The notes under the pieces are model-generated. The model was not told the origin of the DNA, searched no databases, and saw nothing but the letters and a program-made list of their open reading frames with translations. Both the position numbers and the translations under genes were made by a program. A stretch of DNA of 64,000 nucleotides from Diaporthe sp. PMI_573 (Eukaryota > Ascomycota > Sordariomycetes > Diaporthales > Diaporthaceae). Shown here in pieces: positions 21,275 to 32,836 of this stretch. The stretch spans positions 62,001-126,000 of the forward strand of contig JAJTUP010000032.1 in assembly GCA_021399435.1 (NCBI GenBank), written 5' to 3'. Positions within the stretch are counted from its first letter, which is position 1. Each line of letters starts with the position of its first letter.

Positions 21275-23108
21275 TCATCCTTGATTTGAACCCACGCGTA
21301 TTAAATCCAATGCATCCTCCTCCCTCATGATCTCGTCGATTCCACTGGAGCTCTGTATCAACCAAAAGTCTCGGCAGGCTTCCGAAAATGATCGCGATTT
21401 GACTTCGAGCAAATCTTCTTCAACAGCCGCGAAGCAGAAGCGGAAGAACAGGAAGCCGCGGGTCATCTTTACCGTCTCTGTTGCCGCAAAATCTCCTCCG
21501 GGAACCGTGAGGACAAGATACGGATGCCGGGTGCAGTGGTTCCACAAAGCTCGCATAAGTCGCCTTGGACCAACAGTCGACACAATAGGATGGCTGAATA
21601 TGTTGACCTCGACCCACAGAAACATGCCGCCCATGGGCCATTGGAAATCATACATCTTGATTTGACCTGTCTCAGACTCGAGGAACCTGTTCTCCTCGAG
21701 CACGGTCGCCATTCTGACCATTCGACGTTCGTAGGTAGACCGGAGTCCCTCAAGCCAGCGAATCCAGCCGTCCAGGCCCCAACCGTTGGAGGACGGTTGG
21801 TCAGTGCCGTTAAGGTCTCCGATCAGCCGCATGACTATAGCTTGCACAAATCCCGAAGGCTGCTGTGTGGTGTCATCGGTGATCCGGACAAGCTGCTCAC
21901 ACACGCTCGGCTGAGCAGTAATCCACCCTAGCCTGCAGCCTGGCGCGATTGACTTGGAAAATGAATCAAGCCGAATGACACGCCCTTCTGTGTCCAGGCT
22001 GAGGAAGCTAGGAACCAGCTGGTCGAGAAACTTGTACCCAGTTGATCGGCCTTTCAAAGAATCCGTACAGTAGTTGTGAGAAGGGTCAGTGGGGAAGTTT
22101 TTATCAGCAACAATCCCACGATTCTCCAGTGATCTGGAGTGGACATCTGGATACACCATGTTCCAATATGGGTCATCTTCGATGAGTACCAGGTCGAATT
22201 GCGAACAAACCGCGTATATCTCCTGGCGTCGTGTGAATGACAGCACTCCGGAGGTCGGATTTTGGCCAGTACTTTTTGCGTGTGACCATCTGTCAGCTGG
22301 ATTAACATCTTGGGGCTGAAGAGACAAAAACTCACGGGATGGCATAGACAACATGGGGTCTCTTCCCCTTGGCGGAATCCCAGTTTTGCAGAACATCAAA
22401 GAGGCTGCCATTCCCATACGCCAGAATTCCCTCAGCGTCCATCGTGACGGCAACGATATTGATGTTTTTAGGTCTGATTTGTGCAAGTGGTGGCCCATAC
22501 ACAAACTCATCCACTATCAAGCCTTCCCGCTCCTGGATTTTGTGAACGTCTGGATCCCATGTGTTGAACAGGAGCTCAAACACCTTTGCCAGTCCATCAG
22601 ATGAACCGCAATCGATGGTAATGTCAGCTCCTCCTCCATAGGGTATATTTGGATGATATGTAGTGTTCACCAGGCTTCGCAACCACGAGTAGAGAGGCGG
22701 ATACCCTCGAGCACTTCCATATTGGAGGGCAGTGCTAAGGTCAACTTTGAGGGCGGGATCGATCTCATCCGAGTCTCGTGGAATGCAAACTTGGAAGTTT
22801 GAGCTAGATTCATGGCCCTTGACATCGCCTTCGTTGACGGGATGTTTTGTCGGCTGGTGCAGAGAGAGGTCCAGCGCTTGAAAGGGAAAGACGTCTGTGT
22901 GGGGCAAGCCTGTGAACGGACTCGGTAAGTTTTGGTACCCATGTAAGCTGTGAACATTCAAAGAGTCCAGCTTACCTCCAGCGAAGCTACACATTCCAGG
23001 TACGAAAAGATACTTATAGTATTCCTTCAGAGGGTTTGGCTTTCTGGTTTTCGTAGCCTTCGAGAAATGATGAGCCAGATCAAGGGGTCGGGGGACAGAT
23101 TGAGACAT
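21275..23108 (-). CDS. PLP aminotransferase, Aro8/AAD-like class I
   Basis: This fold-type I aminotransferase resembles the fungal aromatic/2-aminoadipate group (Aro8-like). Exons 22976-23108, 22336-22909 and 21275-22271 give 523 residues. The N-terminal DLAHHFSKATKTRKPNPLK and SFAGGLPHTDVFPF are characteristic of the group, the latter rebuilt across intron 1. The cofactor region has LIEDDPYWNMVYP, and the Schiff-base lysine lies in LDSFSKSIAPGCRLGW. IPTGQNPTSGVLS is rebuilt across intron 2. The ATG at 23108 is chosen because it precedes the conserved start; the frame is open further upstream without family features. It probably moves an amino group between an amino acid and a keto acid in the cytosol. 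In this setting it could act on the side chain introduced by the PLP gamma-synthase. Confidence 0.9.
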
Positions 23109-23615
23109 TTTCCTCGGCAGGTTACCAAGACTGTGCAACATGTGTCTATGTTGCCATCGATTGCATTCAATAACCAAAGATTACTCAACAGTATGCTTTT
23201 GACGTTTGTATCCAGTATGATAGGTATAGTACTTGATGATTTATTGACTCAAGAAAGGTATAATCCTTGGTCAGTCGGCTGATGTTGTGCTGCGCAGTAA
23301 GCTTGCTGATATCCACCAGGGGCATTGGTGCGGGGCCGGAATTAAATAATGAGCAACAAAAGTCCGACCTAAACTTTTAGATGGGTGAGAACAAAACGCA
23401 CAAAATAAGAGCTCCGCACTGGGAAGAGGGAGTGCTGTTGTCCGTCTGCTGTAACTGGTCATATATATTTCTTTGTGCTTCGTCGCATTCCAGATAACCT
23501 CGTTATAAGTAGAAGGCAGCATCGCTGGCCGGCTACCCCCAGAATCAGTGCTTCTTGTGAACTTTTCACCTCAATCTGTCTCGTACATCATATCTAAATC
23601 TTTTGTACAGGCAAC
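23109..23615. promoter_or_regulatory. Divergent promoter region, aminotransferase / 2OG oxygenase
   Basis: A CATATATATTTC stretch near 23459 is a weak TATA candidate. Otherwise there are no features. Confidence 0.3.
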
Positions 23616-24733
23616 ATGGCATCCGAAAAACTCTTTGAAAATATTCCTCCCTTTCCGGATGACATTCCCATCGCACCTATTTCCAGCATATCGCTCTCTG
23701 ATCTGCGCAGAGGGGACAAAGCAACTGCTCGACGTCTCCTAGAAGCTTGCCAAGATTTGGGTTTCTTCCTCTTGGATTTACGTGATGATGCACTAGGTGA
23801 CAAGTTGGTCACGGAGATAGACCAGCTCATGGGTCGCATTGGCGTAGACATCATGGGCCTCCCAGAAGATGTTAAGAAAAAGTATCACGTCGACGTTCCT
23901 CGAAGCTTTGAGGGGTAAGTCTCAGACCTTTTACAGTTTCGGTGTCATTTTCTGACAAATGAAGCTTTAAACTCCGCGGCGTAGGCAAGACTGAGACAAA
24001 CGAGCCGGACCGTTTTGAGTGGTTCAACATAGGTCAGGATGGGCTCACAGGAGTTGGCCCTCTTCCGCCGCTTCCGCCACTGGTCGAAACCAATCTTCCT
24101 CTGTTCACCTCATATCTCAGGCATAACCAGGAGATAGCTTCGACAATTCACACCACTCTCGCTTCCCAGCTGGGCTTGCCACCCGACACTTTCACCTCAC
24201 TAAATAGACCCACGGAACCAACCCTTTCTCTTGTTCGCCTGCTGAAATTCGAAGCCACGTCAAAGGCGGAGGACCTTCGTACTGCTCTGCGCCATCACAC
24301 TGATATCGGAACAATTACGCTCTTGGCTAATGTGCTGGGCGGCCTTCAAGTCCTGACTCCGGGTCAATCTGCATCAGACCCCAAGGCATGGCTTTGGGTT
24401 CGTCCACAACCACGTCACTTAATTGTCAACCTAGGAGATGCTATGGTGCAATGGACTGGTGGATTGCTTCGGAGCAATACGCATCGGGTGACTTATTCGC
24501 CTGGGGAACAGCGCTATGTGGACAGGTACAGTATGGCCTATTTCCTGAGGCCAGAAAGGAATGCTCGTATGAAGAGAATCGTTGGCGAGGGGACTGATGA
24601 TAGCGATGCTGCAAATATGACAGCGTGGGAGTGGGAAACCAAGAAGACAATGGCTTTTGTAACGGATGAGAAAGACAATGTTCTTGTGAATCGACGTGAA
24701 GTCATAGCGGCAACCCGAGACGTTATGTCTTGA
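23616..24733 (+). CDS. 2-oxoglutarate/Fe(II) oxygenase, isopenicillin-N-synthase-like
   Basis: This is a non-haem iron oxygenase of the DIOX_N/2OG-FeII_Oxy family, which commonly hydroxylates, desaturates or cyclises metabolites. Exons 23616-23914 and 23965-24733 give 355 residues. The N-terminal domain shows ISSISLSDLRRGD and CQDLGFFLLDL. The iron ligands are HTDIGTITLL (HxD), then the distal His in SNTHRVTYSPGEQRY, followed by RYSMAYFLRP with the RxS that binds 2-oxoglutarate. The intron (50 bp) joins cleanly at Gly-Phe. It is divergent from the aminotransferase. Hydroxylation of the isoprenoid side chain, done by a P450 in known fungal cytokinin clusters, is one possible job, since no P450 is present here; this is a guess. 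Confidence 0.9.
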
Positions 24734-25363
24734 AATCAATTCCAGGCTTCCATAGCTCTCATGCATATTATGTAAATAATTGTCTGAAGCAATCTCCACG
24801 AGCCCGGTTCCAACAGACGATCCTCGCTGACACGTGAAAATACATGAGAAGAGTAAGGTCAAGTGGTGGATTTTTTGTAAGCAAAAGCGATTCACTGCGA
24901 CCATGGTTCACTCCCGCATTTGACTGGGAAGTGGTCGCGTCTCAAAAATGATACAGTTTCTATTTAAGTGCCATTAAAGCCCTTGGAAAAATCCTGACCT
25001 TACGCGAGTTCCTCAAAGAAATCTCAAGCGAAGGAAGGGGAAGGTCCTGTGTAGTGCTAGCACAAGCTGTGTCCTACTGCGACTCAAAGCAGGTAATCGC
25101 TGCAGGGTTATCGCCCAACTCTTGACGTATCTTGCTTAAAAGTCCACACTGGCGGCATCATCCATCATTCTCGCTCTAAAAGAGAGAATCCCCAAGCGGT
25201 CACAGTAACTGCACAATGGATGCATAATATTATACGACCCATCCAGGTAAGCGACTAATCCTGCCCATGAATCAAACGAGTGAATTGATCTATCTTGATA
25301 TATGAACATGCGATGAGATATCCAAACAACCATTTATCATCCCCATAAACTGCATAAAATATC
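24734..25363. other. Spacer between convergent oxygenase genes
   Basis: This 0.6 kb of 3' flanking DNA shows no gene or repeat. Confidence 0.3.
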
Positions 25364-26513
25364 TCATAGTCCAAGAGCGTCGCTTCGGGAAACAGACTTT
25401 GGGTCCAAAGCCGGGGCCTCACCCACAGCCACCACCCGGTAGCACACACGAGGCTCATCGTAGTCATATGTAGCGGTATGAGACAGAGAGCGGTTGTCAA
25501 AAACAGCCAGATCGTTGACATCCCACTTGACTCTGCACTGGAGGTCGTGGTTCTTGCAGATCATGTCCTCCAGGAAGCGCGCGATCCACTTGCTCTCGGC
25601 GGGAGCCAGACCATTAACCTCCTGAAGGTGGTGGCCAACACCGAAGACACACTTCCATCCCGTAACCGGGTTGGTGCGGATAATGGGGTGCTCAGCAGTG
25701 AGGGACTGGTCAATGTTGGTCGGGTGGCCACGCGGGAAGCTGTACTTGTGGGCGACAGCCGGGTCGGGCTCGTAGCCGACAGGCGAGAAGCGGCCGGTCA
25801 GGGTCTCGAGCCAGGCGCGGAAGGGGGGCGAGAGGCGGTCGTACATCTCATAGCCGCTGGCGAAGACGGTGTCTCCTCCGGTGGTGGGGCGGACGCCCAT
25901 CTTGAGGGTGGTGTAGTCCGATGCGACTCGCTCGAATGCAATGTCTGAGTGCCAGCCATCGGCAACACTCTGCTTCTTCAGGGTCTTTCCAGGGCCTTTC
26001 ACGACGCCAGTCTGCTTTGACAGCATGTTGGCGGGGTTTCGAGCGATGGTAGATATCTCCTTGTCAACCTCGCCATCCTTGCTGGTGGTGTGGTTGATGG
26101 GATGGATATGAACACCTGACTCTTTGGGCTTGCCCGTGAGCTGGCCGAGACGGTCTGTGAAGTACTTCTGCTGCTCAGGAGTGAGGTTCTTCTGGTTCTT
26201 GAAGACGATCACACCACGCTGGGCGACTAGGAACTGTCAGTTAGACTCCATGGCAGTGGACAACTTAGACATTCAACGGGTGCTCACTCGTAATAGCAAG
26301 ATCGCGAAGCAAAATGTCGGCCTTGGGAGAGGCGAGGACCTCGGCCAAATCAATCTCAGGGTAGACTCTTCCGATCGCCCTCGTCAGATCTTCATACTTC
26401 CAGTCGTCGATGGAATTTCCCAGCTTCAAGGGAGGAGGGAAGGAGACAGTGAATTTCTTCATGGGCTCCTCTTCAAAAGCATTGATAGGTGTTTCCGTCT
26501 CAACTGAACCCAT
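25364..26513 (-). CDS. TauD/TfdA-family dioxygenase
   Basis: This is an Fe(II)/2-oxoglutarate dioxygenase of the taurine/sulfonate dioxygenase family. Exons 26288-26513 and 25364-26226 give 362 residues, the usual fungal length. The first iron ligands are in DGWHSDIAFE (HxD), the distal His in NRSLSHTATYDY and the 2OG-binding Arg in EPRVCYRV. QRGVIVFKNQKNLTPEQQ marks the N-terminal strand typical of fungal members. The intron restores ITIAQRG in frame. Fungal TauD homologues usually release sulfite from sulfonates, but several act in metabolite clusters. Sulfur metabolism would fit with the gamma-synthase-like enzyme, while a housekeeping sulfonate role is equally possible. An AT-rich TATA-like stretch (about 26611-26626) lies 100 bases upstream. 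Confidence 0.92.
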
Positions 26514-29218
26514 TTTGATATGCTTGAAAGATGTAATGTTTGCAAAGTGTAAGGACCTAATGTAGAGGGCTGATGAATCTGTAGAGCAAGAAGCAAGACA
26601 ACGACGTAGATATTAATATATTTATAGGATTGAGCTGCGCGATTGAAGATACTACTGCAAATACAATCGTTCAACAACACATGCAGCTCGAACATGAGGC
26701 TACTGAGATAGACCGTCTCGATTTAGTGATTCCGCGCCTCAACAGAGGAACTTATTTCATCCGTACACATATTCGTATCAAATCCATCTTGCAAATGCAT
26801 ACAATGATTCACCCAAGTTGGAATGCACTTTGATAATACCGGTGGTCTGGATTTCCATCTCATTATGCAGTTAACAGGAAACACAATGTGGACATTGTCC
26901 TTGTCTGCTGAAACTCTGTACCAAATGGATGAATCTTTTCCCGCCGGCTTGGCCCTTGAGTTTCTTTTCGCCGTCTCGCGCGAGAAAGTAAACACTATGG
27001 GGCATTTGTGGGGACCACTGAACTTACTCATGACACCCCTGTCCACAGTGGCGGGTAGTGGGTTTCTGCAGTCGAGTCAAGTTAAGCTTTTGCGGGGAGT
27101 TCCGCTTGAGATTAGCTCCTCGGCGCGGGAGGAACACCGTGTCGATGATGCCTTCGTTTACATCGCTATGCTCGTTAGATGAATTTCCCGATAACCTCCG
27201 CATTCGAGGCTTGCCAGTGGGCTGCCACACAGAACTGAGCGCAAAACGTTAATATGCCCCCACCTGCTCTGAAGTACCTCCTCTGAGTCATCAATACTTT
27301 TCTTTTCCGCTATCACCTACGTTCTTGAAGCCCACGGCTTCTGCCGAACCCAATGTTTAGGCTCAGCAATATTTTCATCCGGTGATCATCACTTGGGAAT
27401 GAGTCCGTCGCGAGTCCTCGAAACGCACAGTAGCAAACCAAGCGGGTCTAATAGAATGATCCAGTCTTCTGTGCTACAGGATGTGTATCACCTGCGCCTC
27501 CGGGGCCCTCGCACCCCGTAAACCCCTGAAAAACTCCACCGAGGCGCAGGAGAGTCCTGAAATGAGCGGTCACGATCAGTCTTGCGGACGAGGAAGCCGC
27601 GTTTACCAAAGCTGTATGAATCGTTGTGGCTCAAATGTTTCTTGTCGTTTCACGGTCGAGATTGTCTCACTTGCGTAGCCTTATGAGCGACCATTACCGC
27701 GCGGCACCGGTGGAGCTGTACGCCCATAGGCGGGCTGGTGTATTGGGACATGTCTGGACAGTGGAAATCCCTCCTTCAGTGGCTTGTATCATTTGAACTT
27801 AGTCACGATACGTTTACACACGGCCTTTGCCCGGACAAGATATCTTTCTCCACTCATACGGCGCTCACTCGGCCGAAGGGAGATTAAGGCCTCGCTTTGC
27901 ATCCAGCACGAGTGTTACGCTGGCCCTACTACCCCATACCACCTTGTCTAACATGCCTGCATACTAGGTATTCCGGGCCCCCATAGTATAAGGTTTCAGA
28001 TACGTCGCCTCTGCGGCGGTGAACCGCATCTTTAGCTTGGGTTCGGGATCAGCCCTACGTTCCGTCACATGCAATTCCTTCGGTCACGGAGCCGGCCCGG
28101 GGAGACTTACTCTCTTGGCTTTTTTCTGGACACATTCACATCCTAAAACGGATGAACTCGCTGCATTTGGCAATTTTGACTATGAAATCTCCGCTGGGTG
28201 CCGAGATTACGCCGAAGAGGTCGTTATGGGAATGACTTTCAATGTGCTCTCTTCCTACCGATGCTGATTTTCTTTTTGGCTTACATATGTTTTCAGATAA
28301 GTTACTCTGCAAGATTTTAGTCTTTTTTTTAATACCATTCAGGGACTTGTTTTTCGATTCCTGGAAGTTTGAGTAGTTTTTGAGCTCTCTCTTTCACCAA
28401 TCATACATGACTGAGATACATGCCAGCAACCATGTGTTGACTGCCACGATAGCTGCATTGCTCGCTGGAACTCGCGTCTGGTCTTTCATCTTTCGCATGG
28501 ACTCAAGGCTGGGGCAAGAGCTGAGTGGGGTTGATCTTTTTTGCGAGTAAGGTCATTGAGACCATGCAATTCACTTCCCCTTGTGATGTCGCTGATCCGG
28601 AAATATGTGCAATATTGGAAACCACCGTCAACTTGCATCAAAAAGTGATACTGTGCCCGGTATCGATTTCTCATTGGACTGCTAATATTTCAAGTACTTC
28701 ATGCGGCACTCAAGTGCTGACTCGGGTGAGGCGGATAGGATTGGCTGGTGTACTTTTGACTGTACTCCCAGCTTTTACGACCAGACAGGTTTATTCAGTT
28801 CAGTGATCCCAATGGGGGGCCATTGCGTGATCCCTCCGCTGAAACGGAAACCTCCGTTGTGTTCTGCTTGTTAGTTGAATGACTAAAGTCACGAAGCCAG
28901 CGGGCCCAATGCGGACCCCAAATGTCGCTGGGGGGGCATTTCCGATCGTAACTCCGGGTGCAGTTCAAGCCCCGACCAAGACTCCACTTTGGTTGCAATC
29001 ACTGGTCGACTAATGCCAATTGCACAAACCGCGAGAAAAAGGGCTATACGGCACATGCAAAACGCAAAACGCGCCAAAGAAAATTTCCTTGGTTGTCCTC
29101 TCCTCGCTCATCAGGTTTCCTCGACAAGCTCCGAAACTCAAGTCACGCCGGCACTTCAACCGGTCTTCCTGTTTCAAGGCCACTCTTATTGTCACACCAA
29201 ACAGCCCTCCCATCCACC
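26514..29218. other. 2.7-kb gene-free interval
   Basis: Only short ORFs with no motif or codon pattern I recognise occur on either strand. There is no clear TE relic or tandem repeat. A TATA-like AT-rich tract at 26611-26626 belongs to the dioxygenase. The right part is the promoter of the DHA2 transporter. Base composition is ordinary. Confidence 0.4.
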
Positions 29219-30992
29219 ATGTCGACCTCTACGTCGGAAAAGCAAGCCAAAAATGAAGCTCTGCTTCACGATCAGACAAACCTGCTCCCCAAGAAACAGC
29301 TCTTGATTGTCTTTGCCACAATGGCGTCGGCATTTCTAGTGGCCTACGCCGACCAGAACGGCATCGCGGTGGCCTTGCCAACCATGGCTGAAGACCTGGA
29401 CGCAGCGGACACAATCGCCTGGGCTGGCACGTCATCCATGATCGCAAATACTCTGTTCCAGGTCCTTTACGGCCGCCTATCGGACATATTCGGTCGGAAG
29501 GTCATCTACCTCTCGGCGGTTGCCTTGCTTGCGATCGGAGATATCCTCTGCGCTACGGCGGTCAGCGCCCCGATGCTCTACGTTGCCCGTGGCCTCTCGG
29601 GCATCGCGATTGGTGGAGTAAACTCGTTGACGATGATGATCGTCTCGGACATTGTTTCATTGCAAGAGCGAGGTCGCTACCAGGGCATCTTGGGAAGCTG
29701 TATCGGCCTTGGGAACACAATCGGTCCTTTCTTGTCGGCCGGGTTCACTCAGAGCTCGAAGACCAGCTGGAGGGGATTCTTCTTCCTGATTTCTCCCCTC
29801 ATGGTTTGCTCCGGGGTTGCCTCCTTCTTCTTGCTCCCGGCAACACCTATGCCAAAAGGTCAAGCTCTTCAGAAGGCTCGCCTTGTCGACTGGTGGGGAC
29901 TTCTCACTGGCACGATCGCCATTGTCCTTCTCCTTATCCCTGTTTCAGGAGGAGGATCATACTTTCAGTGGGACTCACCATTTGTGATCTCAACACTCTC
30001 TATTGCAGGAGTCGCAACCGTGGCTTTCCTTTTGGTCGAGTGGAAGGTTTCCAAGTTGCCGATGGTGCCCATGAGGATGTTCAAGACACCAGCGGTAGCC
30101 GTGATACTGTTGCAGAACTTCCTCTTTGGTTACGTCTACTATGCTGAACTTTACTATCTGCCGATCTACTTTCAGAATGTGCGCCGGGTATCCCCTGTGG
30201 TGTCAGCTGCATTATTGACCCCACTCGTGGTCGCACAGATGATATTCTCTGTTGGCTCAGGGTTTTACATTTCGAAATTCTCCAGGTACGGAGAGGTCAT
30301 CTGGTGTGGTTTCTTGTGCTGGACGCTGTGAGTTCTCCTGGCAAGCAACTCTCAATGTGGAAAACTGAAACTAACACCAGTCACTCTTGTCTAGGGGATC
30401 GGGACTTCTCTGCATCCTCGGCCGAGATACTAACCTCGCTGTGCCGGTCATTGCGCAAATAATCATTGGCGTTGGTGTAGGAAACGTATTCCAGCCGTGC
30501 CTCATAGCACTTCAAGCACATTCGCCCAAAGCGCTTCGCGCTGTCGTGATCTCGAACCGCAACTTCCTCCGCGCTCTGGGTGGAGCCGTTGGCCTTGCTT
30601 GCTCGAGCCAGTTACTACAGTCGTCCTTGCGACGAGCTCTTCCCTCGGAGCTGAGACATCTGGTGGTTTCTTCATACAAACTTCCAGAAGTTGGAAGTCT
30701 TTCACCCACCCAAGCGTCTCAAGTGGAAGAAGCGTATGCTCAGGCCAGTCGCGATGTTTTTATTTCAATGGTTCCGATCATGGGTCTGTGTTTGATTATC
30801 TGCGTGTTCATTAAGGACCGCGGTCTGTCGAGAAAGGAGCCTGAACCAGCCGCGAAAGCCGCTGAATCAGCTCCACCACAGCCGCCAACGCAAGTCCAGG
30901 GTCCCGGTAACGATATGAGCGCCAGTGATACAGCAAGCGCTCAAACAGACATTGAAAACGGCGGGGATCATCTGGCATCTCGCAAAGCTTGA
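29219..30992 (+). CDS. MFS transporter, DHA2 (14-helix) family
   Basis: This is a 14-TM drug:proton antiporter of the type found in many toxin and metabolite clusters. Exons 29219-30327 and 30395-30992 give 568 residues. Motif C-like and A-like features are VLYGRLSDIFGRKVIY, ARGLSGIAIGGVNSL and SLQERGRYQGILGSCIGLGN with TIGPFL. NFLFGYVYYAELYYLPIYFQ is the typical helix before the C-terminal half. The tail (about residues 510-568) is hydrophilic and rich in Pro, Ala and Ser. The ATG at 29219 fits the usual N-terminus; the frame is open upstream without family features. It may export the product of the cluster to its left, although 2.7 kb of empty DNA separates them. Confidence 0.9.
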
Positions 30993-31783
30993 TCAACATA
31001 TTCTGACAAGAGCCGTGAATGGCAGGCAAGCATCGCCAGCTGACGAGTGGCTACTTGACAGGGGCAGATGCTGTTTTCAGAGTTGAAACCAGGAGATCGT
31101 CAGAGGCTCGGTGAGGGAGATGGAGTAATTGGTGGTACAGGCTGTGCTTGCAACAACTGGAATCATACACAACGTCATGATCATGAGGCAACTCAACACC
31201 CTCAACAGTAACGAGAGGTCTAGATGATTTGGGTCGTAATGGGTCTCTAGACAATAAATGAGATCATTCTTTTACTTGTACTATTGGGCCCTTGTGATCC
31301 TGCACGCCAGGAATAATGCATGGCTACTTACACAGCTCACGAAGATTCAGCTACATACGTAGACTTTTGGCCACAAAGTAAATACATGTTTTTACACTGG
31401 CTACCTGCTTTCACAAGCTTGCAAGTCTTCCCTTCGCCTGCTTTTGGCTAATATTTCAGCAGTGTTCAGGGACTTGTGAGAGACCAGGAATGAGATCCGT
31501 TTGAGGTAGAAAGAGTGGATAGACCCCGCTCTGATCTCAGGCAATAAAGGGGGAACGGGCGCGCTAGAGCCGTCTGCAGCAGTGGCAGAAACGGAAATTA
31601 ATCAGGAATTTAACACAAAACAAAAAGTGGACGGCATTTGCAATCGATAATTCACCAAAATAAAATGTTTGCAGATGTAGAGCCTTTCTTCAGCACAATC
31701 AAGATCCCCTCGACGTTTATAATGTGGCTTTCAAATACAGAGAAGAGTGACTAGTAATTGTCGGAGAATGATTCAAGGTACAA
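30993..31783. other. Spacer between convergent genes
   Basis: This is 3' flanking DNA of the DHA2 transporter and the peroxiredoxin. No gene or repeat was recognised. Confidence 0.3.
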
Positions 31784-32505
31784 TCATAGATGAGCCAATA
31801 CACTCGCCGCGTCCGTCCCGTCGATCACGCCTTTAGTATTGGATACACCAACATAGGTAATTTTTCCATGGTCAACAACCAGAGCATATCGCTGCGTGCG
31901 TCCATCATCCTTGACTAGGTTCAGACTTGCAGAAAATTTGACATCTGTGTCAGAGGCAAAGATCTTGATATAAAACGATTCAGCTATGGTTCAGGAGATT
32001 CAAGACACCGGATTATGGGGAGTAAGTTGAGAATCAGGGCCAAGAATACTCACAATGTAGTCATCGGTGACGCTATTGGCTTTCCCCCAGGCAGACATAA
32101 CCATTGCATCTGGATGAAGAGCACGTCAGTGGTATTCTGAACAGTCTGTTCCAGGGTAATACATACCATTGTAGGCGATTACAACGACTTTGTCCACGCC
32201 CTTGGCCCTCAAAGCATCTTGGTTCTGGACAAAGCTCGGGACATGCTTTTCGGAGCATGTGCGCGTGAACGCGCCTGGGACCGCAACTAGGACGACTTTC
32301 TTGTCCAGGAACTCTGCCGTATAATCCAGCGTTAGTTTGGAGAACAAAGTCCGGGGCATTGGGAGTTTCTGTTGGAAGGTCTACCTTTGCTCGCGTCTAA
32401 TTTTATGGGTATCCCGCATGCATTGAGTTCAGCCTTCTCGGGTGAGTACGGGACATATTGGAATGTGACGTTCTCAGGGAATGTCAGTCCAACAAGAGAA
32501 GACAT
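31784..32505 (-). CDS. Peroxiredoxin, Prx5/PMP20 type
   Basis: This thiol peroxidase reduces hydrogen peroxide and alkyl hydroperoxides. Four exons (32385-32505, 32167-32313, 32054-32109, 31784-31963) give 167 residues, exactly the family size. The peroxidatic cysteine lies in [17 protein letters not shown]. Other family features are [20 protein letters not shown] (across an intron) and [11 protein letters not shown]. The last intron acceptor was placed at ATCTTTGCC because a nearer AG breaks the frame. The start is [15 protein letters not shown] at 32505. The usual Trp-Gly ending of the KFSASLGW motif is NLV here, a small deviation. This is likely a general antioxidant gene not tied to the cluster. 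Confidence 0.9.
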
Positions 32506-32836
32506 TGTAGATGCTTCTTGTCTCATTCAACTACGAGGACGGCTCTTAACTGCTCAGGTGCAGATACGTAGAGAATTTAAAGTGCAAGCACGAGAGCACG
32601 AAAGTAAAAAATAATTGTGAATCGATTTTCGACGGCATCACTGAACCAGCTTCTACTTCTAATTTCAGCACCTCAAACTTCAGCCCGCTTTTGAAACCCA
32701 ACATTTCGCAAAGGTCGACTCGTGTAGTAACAGGGAGCAGAAAACGGAATGTGGCATCCGAATGCGAGATCTGTTCGAGTCATTGTTTATTTGTCGACCA
32801 ATCCGAGGTGTACAGTAGGATCTTACACACAGACTT
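32506..32836. other. Spacer between peroxiredoxin and methyltransferase
   Basis: This is the upstream region of the peroxiredoxin and the 3' flank of the next minus-strand gene; nothing else was seen. Confidence 0.3.

Noticed and set aside
25478..25948. 156-residue plus-strand frame inside the TauD-like gene
   Set aside because: It is a shadow of the dioxygenase, which carries the iron-binding motifs.
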